64,000 bases of DNA from assembly GCF_016756535.1 (NCBI RefSeq), contig NZ_AP023247.1, positions 806,001-870,000 of the forward strand, written 5' to 3'. The stretch is from Mesorhizobium sp. 131-2-1 (GTDB taxonomy: Bacteria; Pseudomonadota; Alphaproteobacteria; Rhizobiales; Rhizobiaceae). Shown here in pieces: positions 49,157 to 59,767 of this stretch; within the stretch, counting starts at the first letter, position 1; each line of letters begins with the position of its first letter. A model generated the notes under the pieces. The model saw only the letters and a list, made by a program, of their open reading frames with translations. It was not told where the DNA came from and did no database searches. The position numbers and the translations under genes were made by a program.

Positions 49157-49783
49157 ATGGCAGTCAGTTGGCAGTTGTCCGGTAGTTACTTCGAAAATTG
49201 CAGCTGCGATGTCGTGTGTCCTTGCCTGCTGTCCACCAACGCGCAGCTGACTTCGAAGCCGACGAGAGGCGTTTGCGACGTCGGTTTGGTCTTCCATATC
49301 GACAAGGGCACCTACGGCGACGTTCGCTTGGATGGGCTCAGTGTCGCATTGGTTGCGCACACACCGGGTCCGATGGCGGAAGGCAACTGGACGGCTGCCG
49401 CCTATATCGACGAACGGGCCGATGACAGCCAAACAGAGGCGCTGGGCGCGATCTTCACCGGCGCCGCCGGCGGCCCCATGGCGGTGTTGGCACCCATGAT
49501 CGGCACGAACCTCGGCGCCAAGAAGGTGCCGATAAACTACCGGATAGACGGCAAGAAGCGGTCGGCGGAGATTGCGGGCGTCATGCAGATGGCGGTCGAG
49601 CCGCTGCCGACAATGCGCGAGGATGGTGAGATGTGGGCAGCCACCGGCCATCCCGTCAACCCCGACTGGCTCGGCATGGCGATGGGGGTCGAAGGCAGCA
49701 CATTCAGCGACCATGGCATGAGCTGGGATAATTCCCGCCGAAACGGGCACTACGCTCCGATCAATTGGTCCGGCCAGCATTAG
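49157..49783 (+). CDS. DUF1326 domain protein
   Basis: The 208-residue protein matches DUF1326: WQLSGSYFENCSCDVVCPCLLST at the start has the characteristic cysteine cluster (NCSCDVVCPC). The rest is a soluble alpha/beta domain ending GHYAPINWSGQH. Function is unknown; the cysteines could bind a metal. RBS GGGAGG lies 8 bp before the ATG. It is followed closely by a DUF2182 membrane protein, a pair I recall as recurring together. Confidence 0.88.
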   Translation: MAVSWQLSGSYFENCSCDVVCPCLLSTNAQLTSKPTRGVCDVGLVFHIDKGTYGDVRLDGLSVALVAHTPGPMAEGNWTAAAYIDERADDSQTEALGAIFTGAAGGPMAVLAPMIGTNLGAKKVPINYRIDGKKRSAEIAGVMQMAVEPLPTMREDGEMWAATGHPVNPDWLGMAMGVEGSTFSDHGMSWDNSRRNGHYAPINWSGQH

Positions 49784-49816
49784 CCCTTGCCCCGCACAGT
49801 CGGAACGGGCTCGCCG

Positions 49817-50605
49817 ATGATGCTGACGCTGCAGCGAAACATTATTCTCGTGCTGCTGATCGCGGCCGCCGCGGCGGCGTGGACCCTGCTTGTCTGGCAG
49901 CGGATGGGCATGGACGCGGGCATGCCGATGGACATGTACTCGCCCACCATGGGCATGAGGGCGTCGCTGTTTCTTGCCGTCTGGATGATCATGATGGTCG
50001 CCATGATGTTTCCGACGGCCGCGCCCATGATCCTGATGTTTCACCAGGTCCAGAGCGGCAAACGGGGCCGCGGCGAGACCTTTATCTCGACCTGGGCGTT
50101 CGTGGCCGGGTACATGCTGGTTTGGGCCGTGATGGGCGTTCTCGCCTTTGCCGGCGCGGCGGGGGCGGAGACGCTTGCCGGGCATGTGGGATTGTCCACG
50201 GCGACGGCGGCGCGCATCGGCGGTGCGCTGCTGATGTTTGCGGGCGCTTACCAACTCTCGCCACTGAAGGATTTGTGCCTGGCCAAATGCCGCACGCCGA
50301 TCGGTTTCATCCTGACCTCATGGCGCGATGGTCAATGGGGCGCGGTCCGGATGGGCCTGCAGCATGGACTTCTTTGCCTGGGCTGCTGCTGGCTTTTGTT
50401 TCTCGCCCTTTTTCCGCTCGGGATCATGAACGTCGCCGCAATGGCTGTGGTCACCCTCCTGATCTTTGTTGAAAAGACCCTTCCGGCCGGAGAGCGGATA
50501 GCAAAGGTGTCGGGGGTCCCCTTGCTGCTTTACGGCGCGGTGGTGCTGGTCTTTCCGCAGGCGCTGCCGACCTTTCAGGCGCCGAACGGAATGATCATGA
50601 ATTGA
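49817..50605 (+). CDS. DUF2182 integral membrane protein (predicted metal-binding)
   Basis: The protein of about 262 residues has six or seven hydrophobic segments. A Met-rich loop (MGMDAGMPMDMYSPTMGM), MMVAMMFPTAAPMILMF, and CLAKCRTPIGFI with a Cys pair are the usual DUF2182 marks. The Met- and Cys-rich segments suggest a metal such as copper, but function is unproven. The start may be ATG 49817 or TTG 49787. It probably forms a unit with the DUF1326 gene. Confidence 0.85.
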   Translation: MMLTLQRNIILVLLIAAAAAAWTLLVWQRMGMDAGMPMDMYSPTMGMRASLFLAVWMIMMVAMMFPTAAPMILMFHQVQSGKRGRGETFISTWAFVAGYMLVWAVMGVLAFAGAAGAETLAGHVGLSTATAARIGGALLMFAGAYQLSPLKDLCLAKCRTPIGFILTSWRDGQWGAVRMGLQHGLLCLGCCWLLFLALFPLGIMNVAAMAVVTLLIFVEKTLPAGERIAKVSGVPLLLYGAVVLVFPQALPTFQAPNGMIMN

Positions 50606-50620
50606 ACCCATGGAAGGCAG

Positions 50621-51664
50621 CTAGCGCTGCCCAAGCCTTGCGCTCTCCACCACGATGCCAAGCAGGGCCTGGCGCGCCAACGCTTCGGACAGGTCCGGCC
50701 TCCGGCGGGTCTGCAGCACGGCGGTCTGCAATCGGTTCAGCGCCCGGCCGAGCGCCTCGACGTTCCAGCGCTCCAGCGCCTTCTCCACCAGCTTGCGCCG
50801 CGAGAAGAAGACCGGCGGGCGTGCCGCCGCGACGACCGAGGCTGCGTTGCGGCCGCCGCTCTCCATCTGGCCGCGCATCGCCTGGATCGCCTGCAATTGG
50901 CGCATCGCCGAGGACAGCACCAGGAACGGATGCCCGCCCGACTGGCAGTGGCGGGTGAACGCGATGTCGAAGTCGGCAATCTTGCCATCGAGCAGCGCGT
51001 CGACGGCATCGTCGAAGGAGGCGCCGGAAACATCGCCCGACGTTGCCCTGACATCGTCGAGGCCGATCTCCTTGAGGCCGTGCGCGTAGAGCACCAGCTT
51101 CTCGATCTCGCCGCGCGAGGCCAGCCGGTCGCCGCCGAGATTGCGGCGTAGCGCCTGGCGCGCCTCCAGCGTCATCGACATGCCGGCCTTGCGCAATTCG
51201 TCGTCGATGACGGTATCGATGTCCCTCGCCTCGTCCGCATAACAGGGCAGGGCAATGGCGTTGCCGGCGGCCTCGACAATGGCGCGCAGGCCGGTGCCCT
51301 TCTTCAGGTCGCCGGCCTCGATGAGGATGATCGCGTCCCGCGCGGGCTCCGTTGTCAGCGCCTTGACGTCTTCGGCCAGCGCCTTCTGCCCGCTGGCATT
51401 GCGCACCCAGAGCAGCCGCCGATCGGAAAACATCGGCACGGTGCGTGCCTCGTCGAGCAGGCGGCCTTCGTCGCGGTCCACCTCCGAGCTATCCAACCGG
51501 ACCACCGAGAACGGATCGTCGAGCGGCAGGCCGGTCTTGCCGGCAAAGGCCTTGGCGCGCTCGGCGACCAGCCCGCGATCGGGACCGTAGAGCAGGACGA
51601 TCGAAATGCGCGGATCAGGCTTCGCGAGCCACGAATCGACCTCGTATCCTTTCTTCTGTGCCAT
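50621..51664 (-). CDS. holA: DNA polymerase III subunit delta
   Basis: The 347-residue clamp-loader subunit has the N-terminal ISIVLLYGPDRGLVAERAKAF, the ATPase-like domain without a working Walker A, and the C-terminal domain (HPFLVLSSAMRQLQAIQAMRGQ; LARQALLGIVVESARLGQR). It opens the beta clamp. In relatives holA lies after parB with lptE and leuS upstream; here neither is visible upstream. It is convergent with the DUF2182 gene. Confidence 0.9.
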   Translation of the reverse strand: MAQKKGYEVDSWLAKPDPRISIVLLYGPDRGLVAERAKAFAGKTGLPLDDPFSVVRLDSSEVDRDEGRLLDEARTVPMFSDRRLLWVRNASGQKALAEDVKALTTEPARDAIILIEAGDLKKGTGLRAIVEAAGNAIALPCYADEARDIDTVIDDELRKAGMSMTLEARQALRRNLGGDRLASRGEIEKLVLYAHGLKEIGLDDVRATSGDVSGASFDDAVDALLDGKIADFDIAFTRHCQSGGHPFLVLSSAMRQLQAIQAMRGQMESGGRNAASVVAAARPPVFFSRRKLVEKALERWNVEALGRALNRLQTAVLQTRRRPDLSEALARQALLGIVVESARLGQR

Positions 51665-51783
51665 GCGGGGTGGTTAGCATGGGGCGGGGACGGAGTGAAC
51701 GGATAAGCGGCCCGTGCCTGATTCCCCGGGAGCATTTGTCCCGCCAACGTGTCAGCACTTGGCTCCGTGGTCCGACCGACGCG

Positions 51784-51940
51784 TCGTCATCCTCGGGCTT
51801 GACCCGAGGATCCATGCCGTGACCACCGCCGTGGAATGCAACCGATCAGATTCTGCACCGTCGCGACGCCTAACCGTAATGGCATGGATTCTAGGGTCTG
51901 CGCGCGTCGCTCCGCTCCTTGCTCCGCCCTAGAATGACGA
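51784..51940. repeat. Repeat family A, intact short form (short left, long right arm)
   Basis: The left arm TCGTCATCCTCGGGCTTGAC to GAGGATCCATGCCGTGAC contains the IS110 target undisturbed (about 51806-51819). The spacer has AATGCAACCGATCAGATTCTGCACCG. The right arm GGCATGGATTCTAGGGTCTG to CCTAGAATGACGA has the IS5 target CTAG undisturbed. It is therefore an empty-site reference for both insertions. Confidence 0.85.
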
Positions 51941-53490
<1,550 letters not shown>

Positions 53491-53492
53491 CC

Positions 53493-54506
53493 ATGCCAAG
53501 ACGGACGATGATCGAGGCGATCCGCGACGCCATGGACGTGTCGATGGGGCGCGACGAACGCGTCGTCGTGTTCGGCGAGGATGTCGGCTTCTTCGGCGGC
53601 GTCTTCCGCTGCACGCAAGGCCTGCAGGCCAAATACGGCAAGAGCCGCTGCTTCGATGCGCCGATCAGCGAGGCCGGCATCGTCGGCGCAGCGATCGGCA
53701 TGGCCGCCTATGGGCTGAAGCCCTGCGTCGAGGTGCAGTTCGCCGACTATGTCTATCCGGCCTATGACCAGATCGTCTCGGAAGCGGCGCGGCTGCGCTA
53801 TCGCTCGAACGGCGATTTCACCTGTCCGATCGTGGTCCGCATGCCGACCGGCGGCGGCATTTTCGGCGGCCAGACGCACAGCCAGAGCCCGGAAGCGCTG
53901 TTCACCCACGTCTCCGGCCTGAAAGTGGTCGTGCCGTCCAATCCGGCCGACGCCAAGGGCCTGCTGATCGCGGCGATCGAGGATCCGGACCCGGTGATCT
54001 TCCTCGAGCCGAAGCGGCTCTACAACGGTCCGTTCGACGGCCATCACGACCGCCCAGTGACGCCCTGGTCGAAGCATGATCTGGGCGAGGTCGCCGACGG
54101 CCACTACACGATCCCGCTCGGCAAGGCGGCGATCCGCAGGCAGGGCTCGGCGGTCACCGTGCTCGCCTATGGCACGATGGTCTATGTCGCCGAGGCGGCG
54201 GCCGCGGAAACCGGCATCGATGCCGAGATCATCGATCTGAGGACGCTGCTGCCGCTCGATCTCGACACAATCGTCGCTTCGGTGACGAAGACCGGGCGCT
54301 GCGTGGTGGTGCACGAAGCGACGCTGACATCCGGCTTCGGCGCCGAGCTCTCGGCGCTGGTGCAGGAGCACTGCTTCTATCACCTGGAAGCGCCGGTGGC
54401 GCGGGTCGCCGGCTGGGACACGCCCTATCCGCATGCGCAGGAGTGGGACTATTTCCCCGGGCCCGCCCGTGTCGGACGCGCGCTCGTCGAAACACTCGAA
54501 GCTTGA
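53493..54506 (+). CDS. bkdA2: Branched-chain 2-oxoacid dehydrogenase E1 component, beta subunit
   Basis: The 337-residue protein fits E1 beta: VVVFGEDVGFFGGVFRCTQGL with the ThDP-contacting Glu, APISEAGIVGAAIGMAAYG, and the C-terminal half with HEATLTSGFGAELSALVQEH. It pairs with the alpha subunit as an alpha2-beta2 tetramer. ATG 53493 is two bases past the alpha stop. Confidence 0.93.
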   Translation: MPRRTMIEAIRDAMDVSMGRDERVVVFGEDVGFFGGVFRCTQGLQAKYGKSRCFDAPISEAGIVGAAIGMAAYGLKPCVEVQFADYVYPAYDQIVSEAARLRYRSNGDFTCPIVVRMPTGGGIFGGQTHSQSPEALFTHVSGLKVVVPSNPADAKGLLIAAIEDPDPVIFLEPKRLYNGPFDGHHDRPVTPWSKHDLGEVADGHYTIPLGKAAIRRQGSAVTVLAYGTMVYVAEAAAAETGIDAEIIDLRTLLPLDLDTIVASVTKTGRCVVVHEATLTSGFGAELSALVQEHCFYHLEAPVARVAGWDTPYPHAQEWDYFPGPARVGRALVETLEA

Positions 54507-54522
54507 AGAGGGGAGGCTGACC

Positions 54523-55839
54523 ATGGGCGAGCACGTCATCAAGCTGCCGGATGTCGGTGAAGGCGTCGCCGAGGCCGAACTGGTCGAATGGCATGTGAAG
54601 GTCGGCGACCTCGTGCGCGAGGACATGGTGCTGGCCGCGGTGATGACCGACAAGGCGACCGTCGAGATTCCCTCGCCGGTCGACGGCGAGATCCTGTGGC
54701 TGGGCGCCGAGATCGGCGACACGGTGGCGATCGGCTCGCCGATCGTGCGGCTGAAGGTTGCCGGCGAAGGCAATGTGAAGCCGCAGAGCGGCCCGGCGGA
54801 AGAGGGCATCAAGGCCGAGCCTCCGACTAAGCTCGCAACGCCGAAGCCCGAGACCGCGCCGGCGAGTCCGAAAGTGGCGCCCAAGGCGAGCGAAGCAAAA
54901 GCGAAGCCGGCGTCGTCTCCGGTGAATGGCGCGGCGCGGGCTTTCGTCTCCGGCGCGCCGCGCCCGGAAGGCGAAAAGCCCCTGGCCTCGCCCGCCGTCC
55001 GGCTGCGCGCCAAGGAAGCGGGCATTGATCTGCGGCAGGTCGCGGGCTCCGGCCCGGCCGGCCGCATCAGCCATGAGGACATCAAGGCTTTCCTGGCGCG
55101 CGGACCGCAGGTCGCGAAAGTGTCCGGTCTTGCCCGCAAGGACAATGTCGAGGACATCAAGGTCATCGGGCTCAGGCGCAAGATCGCCGAGAAGATGGCG
55201 CTCGCCAAATCGCGCATCCCGCACATCACCTATGTCGAGGAGATCGATGTCACCGCGCTGGAGGAGCTGCGCGCGACGCTGAACAAAGAGAAACGGCAAG
55301 ACCGGCCGAAGCTGACGCTGCTGCCGTTCCTGATGCGGGCGATGGTCAAGGCGATCGCCGACCAGCCTGGCATCAATGCGATCTTCGACGATGAGGCCGG
55401 GATCATCCACCAGCATGGCGGCGTCCACATCGGCATCGCCGCGCAGACGCCATCCGGGCTGGTGGTGCCGGTGGTCAAGCATGCCGAGGCGCGCGACCTG
55501 TGGGAATGCGGCGCCGAGGTCAACAGGCTGGCCGAGGCGGCGAAGTCGGGCACGGCGACACGCGACGAGCTGTCCGGCTCGACCATCACCATCACCTCGC
55601 TCGGCGCCATGGGCGGCGTGGCGACGACGCCGGTGATCAACTATCCGGAAGTGGCGATCGTCGGCGTCAACAAGATGATGGTGAGGCCGGTGTGGGACGG
55701 CACCCAGTTCATCCCGCGCAAGATGATGAACCTGTCGTCCAGCTTCGACCATCGCGTCATCGACGGCTGGGATGCCGCGGTCTTCGTGCAGCGGATCAAG
55801 ACGCTGCTGGAGACGCCGGCGCTGATTTTCGTGGATTGA
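54523..55839 (+). CDS. bkdB: Branched-chain 2-oxoacid dehydrogenase E2 (dihydrolipoyl acyltransferase)
   Basis: The 438-residue E2 has a lipoyl domain (residues 1-80, lipoyl Lys in VMTDKATVEIPSP), a Pro/Ala/Lys-rich linker, a peripheral-subunit-binding domain (SPAVRLRAKEAGIDLRQVAG) and a catalytic domain from about 205, ending with the active-site SFDHRVIDGWDAA (His and Asp). ATG 54523 follows GAGGGGAGG. It forms the core of the complex. Confidence 0.94.
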   Translation: MGEHVIKLPDVGEGVAEAELVEWHVKVGDLVREDMVLAAVMTDKATVEIPSPVDGEILWLGAEIGDTVAIGSPIVRLKVAGEGNVKPQSGPAEEGIKAEPPTKLATPKPETAPASPKVAPKASEAKAKPASSPVNGAARAFVSGAPRPEGEKPLASPAVRLRAKEAGIDLRQVAGSGPAGRISHEDIKAFLARGPQVAKVSGLARKDNVEDIKVIGLRRKIAEKMALAKSRIPHITYVEEIDVTALEELRATLNKEKRQDRPKLTLLPFLMRAMVKAIADQPGINAIFDDEAGIIHQHGGVHIGIAAQTPSGLVVPVVKHAEARDLWECGAEVNRLAEAAKSGTATRDELSGSTITITSLGAMGGVATTPVINYPEVAIVGVNKMMVRPVWDGTQFIPRKMMNLSSSFDHRVIDGWDAAVFVQRIKTLLETPALIFVD

Positions 55840-55905
55840 TGCGATGGGGTCGATCTCGAGGCGCGAAAACGATCGCCGCAAGATGCCGGCGTCGGTATGT
55901 GGGCT

Positions 55906-56055
55906 CCCCCTTCTCCCCTTGTGGGAGAAGGTGTCGCCGAAGGCGACGGATGAGGGGTGCTCCAGGGAACGCCAGCGTCTCACTCCGCTGGAACACCCCT
56001 CATCCGTCTCGGCGCTATCGCGCCGATCCACCTTCTCCCACAAGGGGAGAAGGAA
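55906..56055. repeat. Dispersed inverted repeat, family B, copy 1
   Basis: CCCTTCTCCCCTTGTGGGAG faces its complement CTCCCACAAGGGGAGAAGG across about 110 bp that also pair in part (GACGGATGAGGGGTG with CACCCCTCATCCGTC). A large cruciform lies between bkdB and the E3 gene. Confidence 0.8.
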
Positions 56056-56094
56056 AAGGCGCGCCTTCGCCTCCGCCGAAAGGAAGCAGTCGAC

Positions 56095-57492
56095 ATGAAA
56101 GAGATCTCCTGCAAGCTGCTCGTTATCGGCGCCGGGCCCGGCGGCTATGTCTGCGCGATCCGCGCCGGCCAGCTTGGCGTCGACACGGTGATCGTCGAGG
56201 CCGGCAAGCCGGGCGGCACCTGCCTCAATGTCGGCTGCATTCCGTCCAAGGCGCTGATCCATGCGGCGGAGGAATTCGAGAAGGTGGCGCATATGGCCGG
56301 CGGCAAGAGCCCGCTCGGCATTGCGGTCGCGGCACCGACGCTCGATCTGGCGCGCACGGTGACCTGGAAGGACGGAATCGTTAGTCGGCTGAACAGTGGC
56401 GTCGCCGGATTGCTGAAGAAGGCCAGGGTCAAGACCGTGCAGGGCTGGGCGACGTTCCGAGACGGCAAGACCGTCGACGTTGAGACCGAGACCGGGACGC
56501 AGGTGATCCGCGCCGAGACGGTGGTGATCGCGACCGGCTCGGCGCCGGTTGAACTGCCCTTCCTGCGGTTCGGCGGCCCGGTGATCTCGTCCACCGAGGC
56601 GCTGGCGCTCGGCGACGTGCCGAAGAAGTTCGCGGTCGTCGGTGGCGGCTATATCGGGCTGGAGCTCGGCATGGCCTTCGCGAAAATGGGCGCCAAGGTT
56701 ACAGTCGTTGAGGCGCTGCCGCGTGTGCTGGCGCAATACGATGCCGAGCTGACCCGGCCGGTGGTGAAGCGGCTCGGCGAGCTCGGCGTCGAGGTGATGA
56801 CGGGCGCCAAGGCCAGGGGGCTGTCGACCAAAGGCGATGCGCTGCTGGTCGAGACATCGGACGGCAAGAGTGCCAAGGTCGCCGCCGACAGGATCCTGGT
56901 CACCGTCGGCCGCAAGCCGATGACCGAGGGCTGGGGGCTTGAGCAGATCGACCTCGACATGGCGGGAAAATTCATCCGCATCGACGAGCAGTGCCGCACC
57001 TCGATGCGTGGCATCTTCGCCATTGGCGACGTCACCGGCGAGCCGATGTTGGCGCATCGGGCGATGGCGCAGGGCGAGATGGTGGCCGAGATCGTCGCCG
57101 GCCACAAAAGAAGCTGGGACAAGCGCGCAATTCCCGCCATCTGCTTCACCGATCCGGAGCTTGTCACAGCCGGTCTGTCACCGGACGAGGCGAAGGGTCT
57201 CGCCGGCGAGATCAAGATCGGGTTGTTCCCGTTCGCCGCCAACGGCCGCGCCATGACCAAGCAAGGCGAGGATGGCTTCGTTCGGGTTGTGGCTCGCGCC
57301 GACAATCATCTGGTGCTGGGCATCCAGGCGGTCGGGCAGGGCGTGTCGGAACTGTCGGCCGCGTTCGGCCTGGCGCTGGAAATGGGGGCGCGGCTGGAGG
57401 ATATCGCCGGCACCATCCACGCCCATCCGACGCAGGGCGAAGGTTTCCAGGAAGCGGCGCTCAAGGCGCTGGGGCACGCGCTGCATATTTAG
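56095..57492 (+). CDS. lpd: Dihydrolipoyl dehydrogenase (E3)
   Basis: The 465-residue flavoprotein disulfide reductase has the FAD motif [19 protein letters not shown], the redox-active [15 protein letters not shown], the NAD motif [19 protein letters not shown] and the C-terminal [15 protein letters not shown] with the catalytic His. It reoxidises the lipoyl groups of the E2 subunit. ATG 56095 follows AAAGGAAGCAG. It is the last gene of the bkd operon, after the family B repeat. Confidence 0.95.
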   Translation: MKEISCKLLVIGAGPGGYVCAIRAGQLGVDTVIVEAGKPGGTCLNVGCIPSKALIHAAEEFEKVAHMAGGKSPLGIAVAAPTLDLARTVTWKDGIVSRLNSGVAGLLKKARVKTVQGWATFRDGKTVDVETETGTQVIRAETVVIATGSAPVELPFLRFGGPVISSTEALALGDVPKKFAVVGGGYIGLELGMAFAKMGAKVTVVEALPRVLAQYDAELTRPVVKRLGELGVEVMTGAKARGLSTKGDALLVETSDGKSAKVAADRILVTVGRKPMTEGWGLEQIDLDMAGKFIRIDEQCRTSMRGIFAIGDVTGEPMLAHRAMAQGEMVAEIVAGHKRSWDKRAIPAICFTDPELVTAGLSPDEAKGLAGEIKIGLFPFAANGRAMTKQGEDGFVRVVARADNHLVLGIQAVGQGVSELSAAFGLALEMGARLEDIAGTIHAHPTQGEGFQEAALKALGHALHI

Positions 57493-57499
57493 AGCACCC

Positions 57500-57828
57500 T
57501 GCCCCTTGTGGGACGCAAGGGGAGAGGAACAGTGCGAACCACCAGGCTCCTCCTTTCCACTCCCTCCGGAGGGGGAGAGGTGGCGCTGCGAAGCAGCGAC
57601 GGAGTGGGGGAAGCCGGTCCTCAAATGCGGCGGCGCTGACAACTCTCTGGGCCTCAATCAAGGCGAGATATCGCCCGGCTTGAATAGCAACGCCGGCGCA
57701 GGTCGACCCCCACTCCGTCGAGCTTCGCTCGACACCTCTCCCCCGATCGACGGGGGAGAGGAGAGGCGCGAACCTATTCCGGCCGGCTCCCATCCTTCTC
57801 CCACAAGGGGGAAGGATGAGGGTACAGC
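57500..57828. repeat. Cluster of family B repeats
   Basis: At least two inverted units are seen (CTCCCTCCGGAGGGGGAG, CTCTCCCCCGATCGACGG, and TTCTCCCACAAGGGGGAAGG), with GACGGAGTGGGGG facing CCCCCACTCCGTC across 100 bp. This gap between convergent genes holds no gene. Confidence 0.7.
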
Positions 57829-58932
57829 TCAACCCGCCAGCCGGCTTTCCATCTCGTGCTGCGCGTAGGCGCGGCCGAAGCGGTTGGCGAGGAAGGTGTC
57901 GAGCGCGATGTCCTCCTGCCTGACAAAGCCCCTGGCCGGCCGGCTGCCGTCGGCCAGCATGTCGAGCACGGCGCAGATGCCGGAGGCGGTGGTGATCTGG
58001 ATGGCGCTGCGCACCAAAGTGCCGACACGCTTCGAATAGATCTTGTTGGCGTAGGTTTCCTGCAGCAGGCGGCCGTTCTTGCGGCCAGAGACGGTGACGA
58101 AGACGATGACCACGTCCTGCAGCGTCGCCGGCAGGGCGCTCTCGAAAATGTCCTTCAGCACATCGCGGCGGTGGCGCAGGCCGAGATCGTTGAGCAGCGC
58201 CTTCATGATCGCGGCGTGGCCGGGATAGCGAATGGTGCGGTAGTTAAGCGTGCGCACCTTGCCTTTCAGTGTCTCGGCCAAAGTGCCCAGCCCGCCCGAG
58301 GTGTTGAAGGCCTCGTAGGTGACGCCGTCGAGCGAGAACTCCTCGCGCTCCTCCAGCGGCGGCACCTCGATCAGTTCGCCCTCGACGATCGCCTCGCAGG
58401 GCTCGCAATATTCGTTGATGACGCCGTCGGTGCTCCAGGTCAGGTTGTAGTTCAGCGCGTTGGACGGGTACTGCGGCAGCGCGCCGACGCGCATGCGCAC
58501 GCTTTCCAGCGTGTCGAAACGGCTGGCGAGGTCGTTGGCGACGATCGAGATGAAGCCCGGCGCCAGCCCGCATTGCGGGATGAAAGCGCTCCTGGCGTCC
58601 CGCGCCAGCTCCTTGACCCGGCGGGTGCTGACGACATCCTCGGTGAGGTCGAGATAGTGCACGCCGGTGGCGGCGGCCGCCTCGGCGATGCGCGTGGTGA
58701 GATGGAAGGGGGCGGCGCTCAGCACGGAGAACTTGCCGGCGAGTGCGGCTTCAAGCACGCCCGGCGCGGCGATGTCGAGCTCCATGGTCTCGACGCCGGC
58801 GGGGAGTTCAGCCGCGGCAAGCTGCGCCGCAGCGCGGTCGACGAGGGTAACGTGATAGTCGCCCGTGGATGCGAGCATCTCGGCGATGGTCGAGCCGATC
58901 TTGCCGGCGCCGACGACAACAATGTTCTTCAT
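57829..58932 (-). CDS. Saccharopine dehydrogenase-like NAD(P)-binding oxidoreductase
   Basis: The 367-residue protein starts with a Rossmann motif (MKNIVVVGAGKIGSTIAEMLA). It continues as a Sacchrp_dh_NADP-type protein (YLDLTEDVVSTRRVKELA; GLAPGFISIVANDLA). Relatives include lysine 6-dehydrogenase and saccharopine dehydrogenase. The divergent Lrp/AsnC regulator gene supports an amino-acid substrate, perhaps lysine, but this is inference. ATG 58932 was chosen because the Rossmann motif begins there. Confidence 0.85.
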   Translation of the reverse strand: MKNIVVVGAGKIGSTIAEMLASTGDYHVTLVDRAAAQLAAAELPAGVETMELDIAAPGVLEAALAGKFSVLSAAPFHLTTRIAEAAAATGVHYLDLTEDVVSTRRVKELARDARSAFIPQCGLAPGFISIVANDLASRFDTLESVRMRVGALPQYPSNALNYNLTWSTDGVINEYCEPCEAIVEGELIEVPPLEEREEFSLDGVTYEAFNTSGGLGTLAETLKGKVRTLNYRTIRYPGHAAIMKALLNDLGLRHRRDVLKDIFESALPATLQDVVIVFVTVSGRKNGRLLQETYANKIYSKRVGTLVRSAIQITTASGICAVLDMLADGSRPARGFVRQEDIALDTFLANRFGRAYAQHEMESRLAG

Positions 58933-58960
58933 GATCAATACCCCTGCCAATTCGAGTTGC

Positions 58961-59000
58961 GCAATTCCGGACGGCCTCTTCACACTTTTCCTGGAATTGC
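58961..59000. repeat. Dispersed palindromic repeat, family C, copy 3
   Basis: GCAATTCCGGACGG and CCTGGAATTGC bracket a short centre, as at 201-246. It lies in the divergent promoter region between the dehydrogenase and Lrp genes. Confidence 0.7.
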
Positions 59001-59104
59001 TCGAGTGTTGATGGGAATCATCGCAGCTTGCCTGTCGAAAGGAAGCGTGGAATTGTACGAAACGAAACCGTCTTCTGAACGATACGCCGAAAGGTTTCGT
59101 CGAA

Positions 59105-59533
59105 ATGATCAGTGACGCCGAACAAGCCCTGCTTTCGCTGCTGCGCGCCAACGCGCGCGCCTCGACCGCCGAGCTCGCGAGGCAACTTGGCGTGTCGCGC
59201 ACCACGGTGCAGAGCCGGATCGAGCGACTGGAACAGCGCGGCATCATTGCCGGCTATGGCGTGAGGCTGTCGCCGGACTATGAGCAGGGGCTGGTGAGGG
59301 CGCATGTGCTGCTCACCGTCACGCCGAAGCTCGCCGACAAGGTGGTGCGCGCCTTACAGGCGCTGCCGCCGGTCAGGACGCTGCATTCGGTGAGCGGCAA
59401 TTTCGACATGATCGTCATCGTCGACGCGCCGTCGATCCGCGATCTCGACACGCTGCTCGACCAGATCGGGGCGATGGAGGGGGTCGAGCGAACGTCGTCG
59501 TCGATTATCTTGTCGACACGGATCGATCGGTGA
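59105..59533 (+). CDS. Lrp/AsnC-family transcriptional regulator
   Basis: The 142-residue protein has an N-terminal HTH (LLSLLRANARASTAELARQLGVSRTTVQSRIERLEQRGIIAGYGV) and a C-terminal RAM domain (VRALQALPPVRTLHSVSGNFDMIVIVDAPS). Lrp family members sense amino acids. It is divergent from the saccharopine dehydrogenase-like gene, its most likely target. Confidence 0.92.
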   Translation: MISDAEQALLSLLRANARASTAELARQLGVSRTTVQSRIERLEQRGIIAGYGVRLSPDYEQGLVRAHVLLTVTPKLADKVVRALQALPPVRTLHSVSGNFDMIVIVDAPSIRDLDTLLDQIGAMEGVERTSSSIILSTRIDR

Positions 59534-59540
59534 AGCTGCC

Positions 59541-59710
59541 GATCTCCCCCCTTGCGGGGGAGATGGCCGGCAGGCCGGAGGGGGGTGTGAAGGAATGCTA
59601 CCCTTGGCTTTTTTCGTACACCGCCGCAGCTTGTGGTTAGTCAGGAGAGGTCGGCGGGCCAGCCCCCCCTCTGCCTTGCCAGGCATCTCCCCCGCAAGGG
59701 GGGAGATCGG
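59541..59710. repeat. Dispersed inverted repeat, family B-like, copy 3
   Basis: GATCTCCCCCCTTGCGGGGG faces its complement CCCCGCAAGGGGGGAGATC across 125 bp. It lies between convergent genes. Confidence 0.8.
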
Positions 59711-59767
59711 ACGTCGCGTCGGCTTTCGCCAATCGCCGGAGTCGCGTTCTGAGCGAACCAGTTACAC

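Noticed and set aside
54229..57105. A 958-codon open frame on the minus strand
   Set aside because: It is antisense to the bkd and lpd genes, which have clear motifs. The product is Arg/His/Gly-rich without domains.
55906..59710. CRISPR array
   Set aside because: The repeats here are few, inverted and of unequal spacing, with no regular direct repeats or cas genes.
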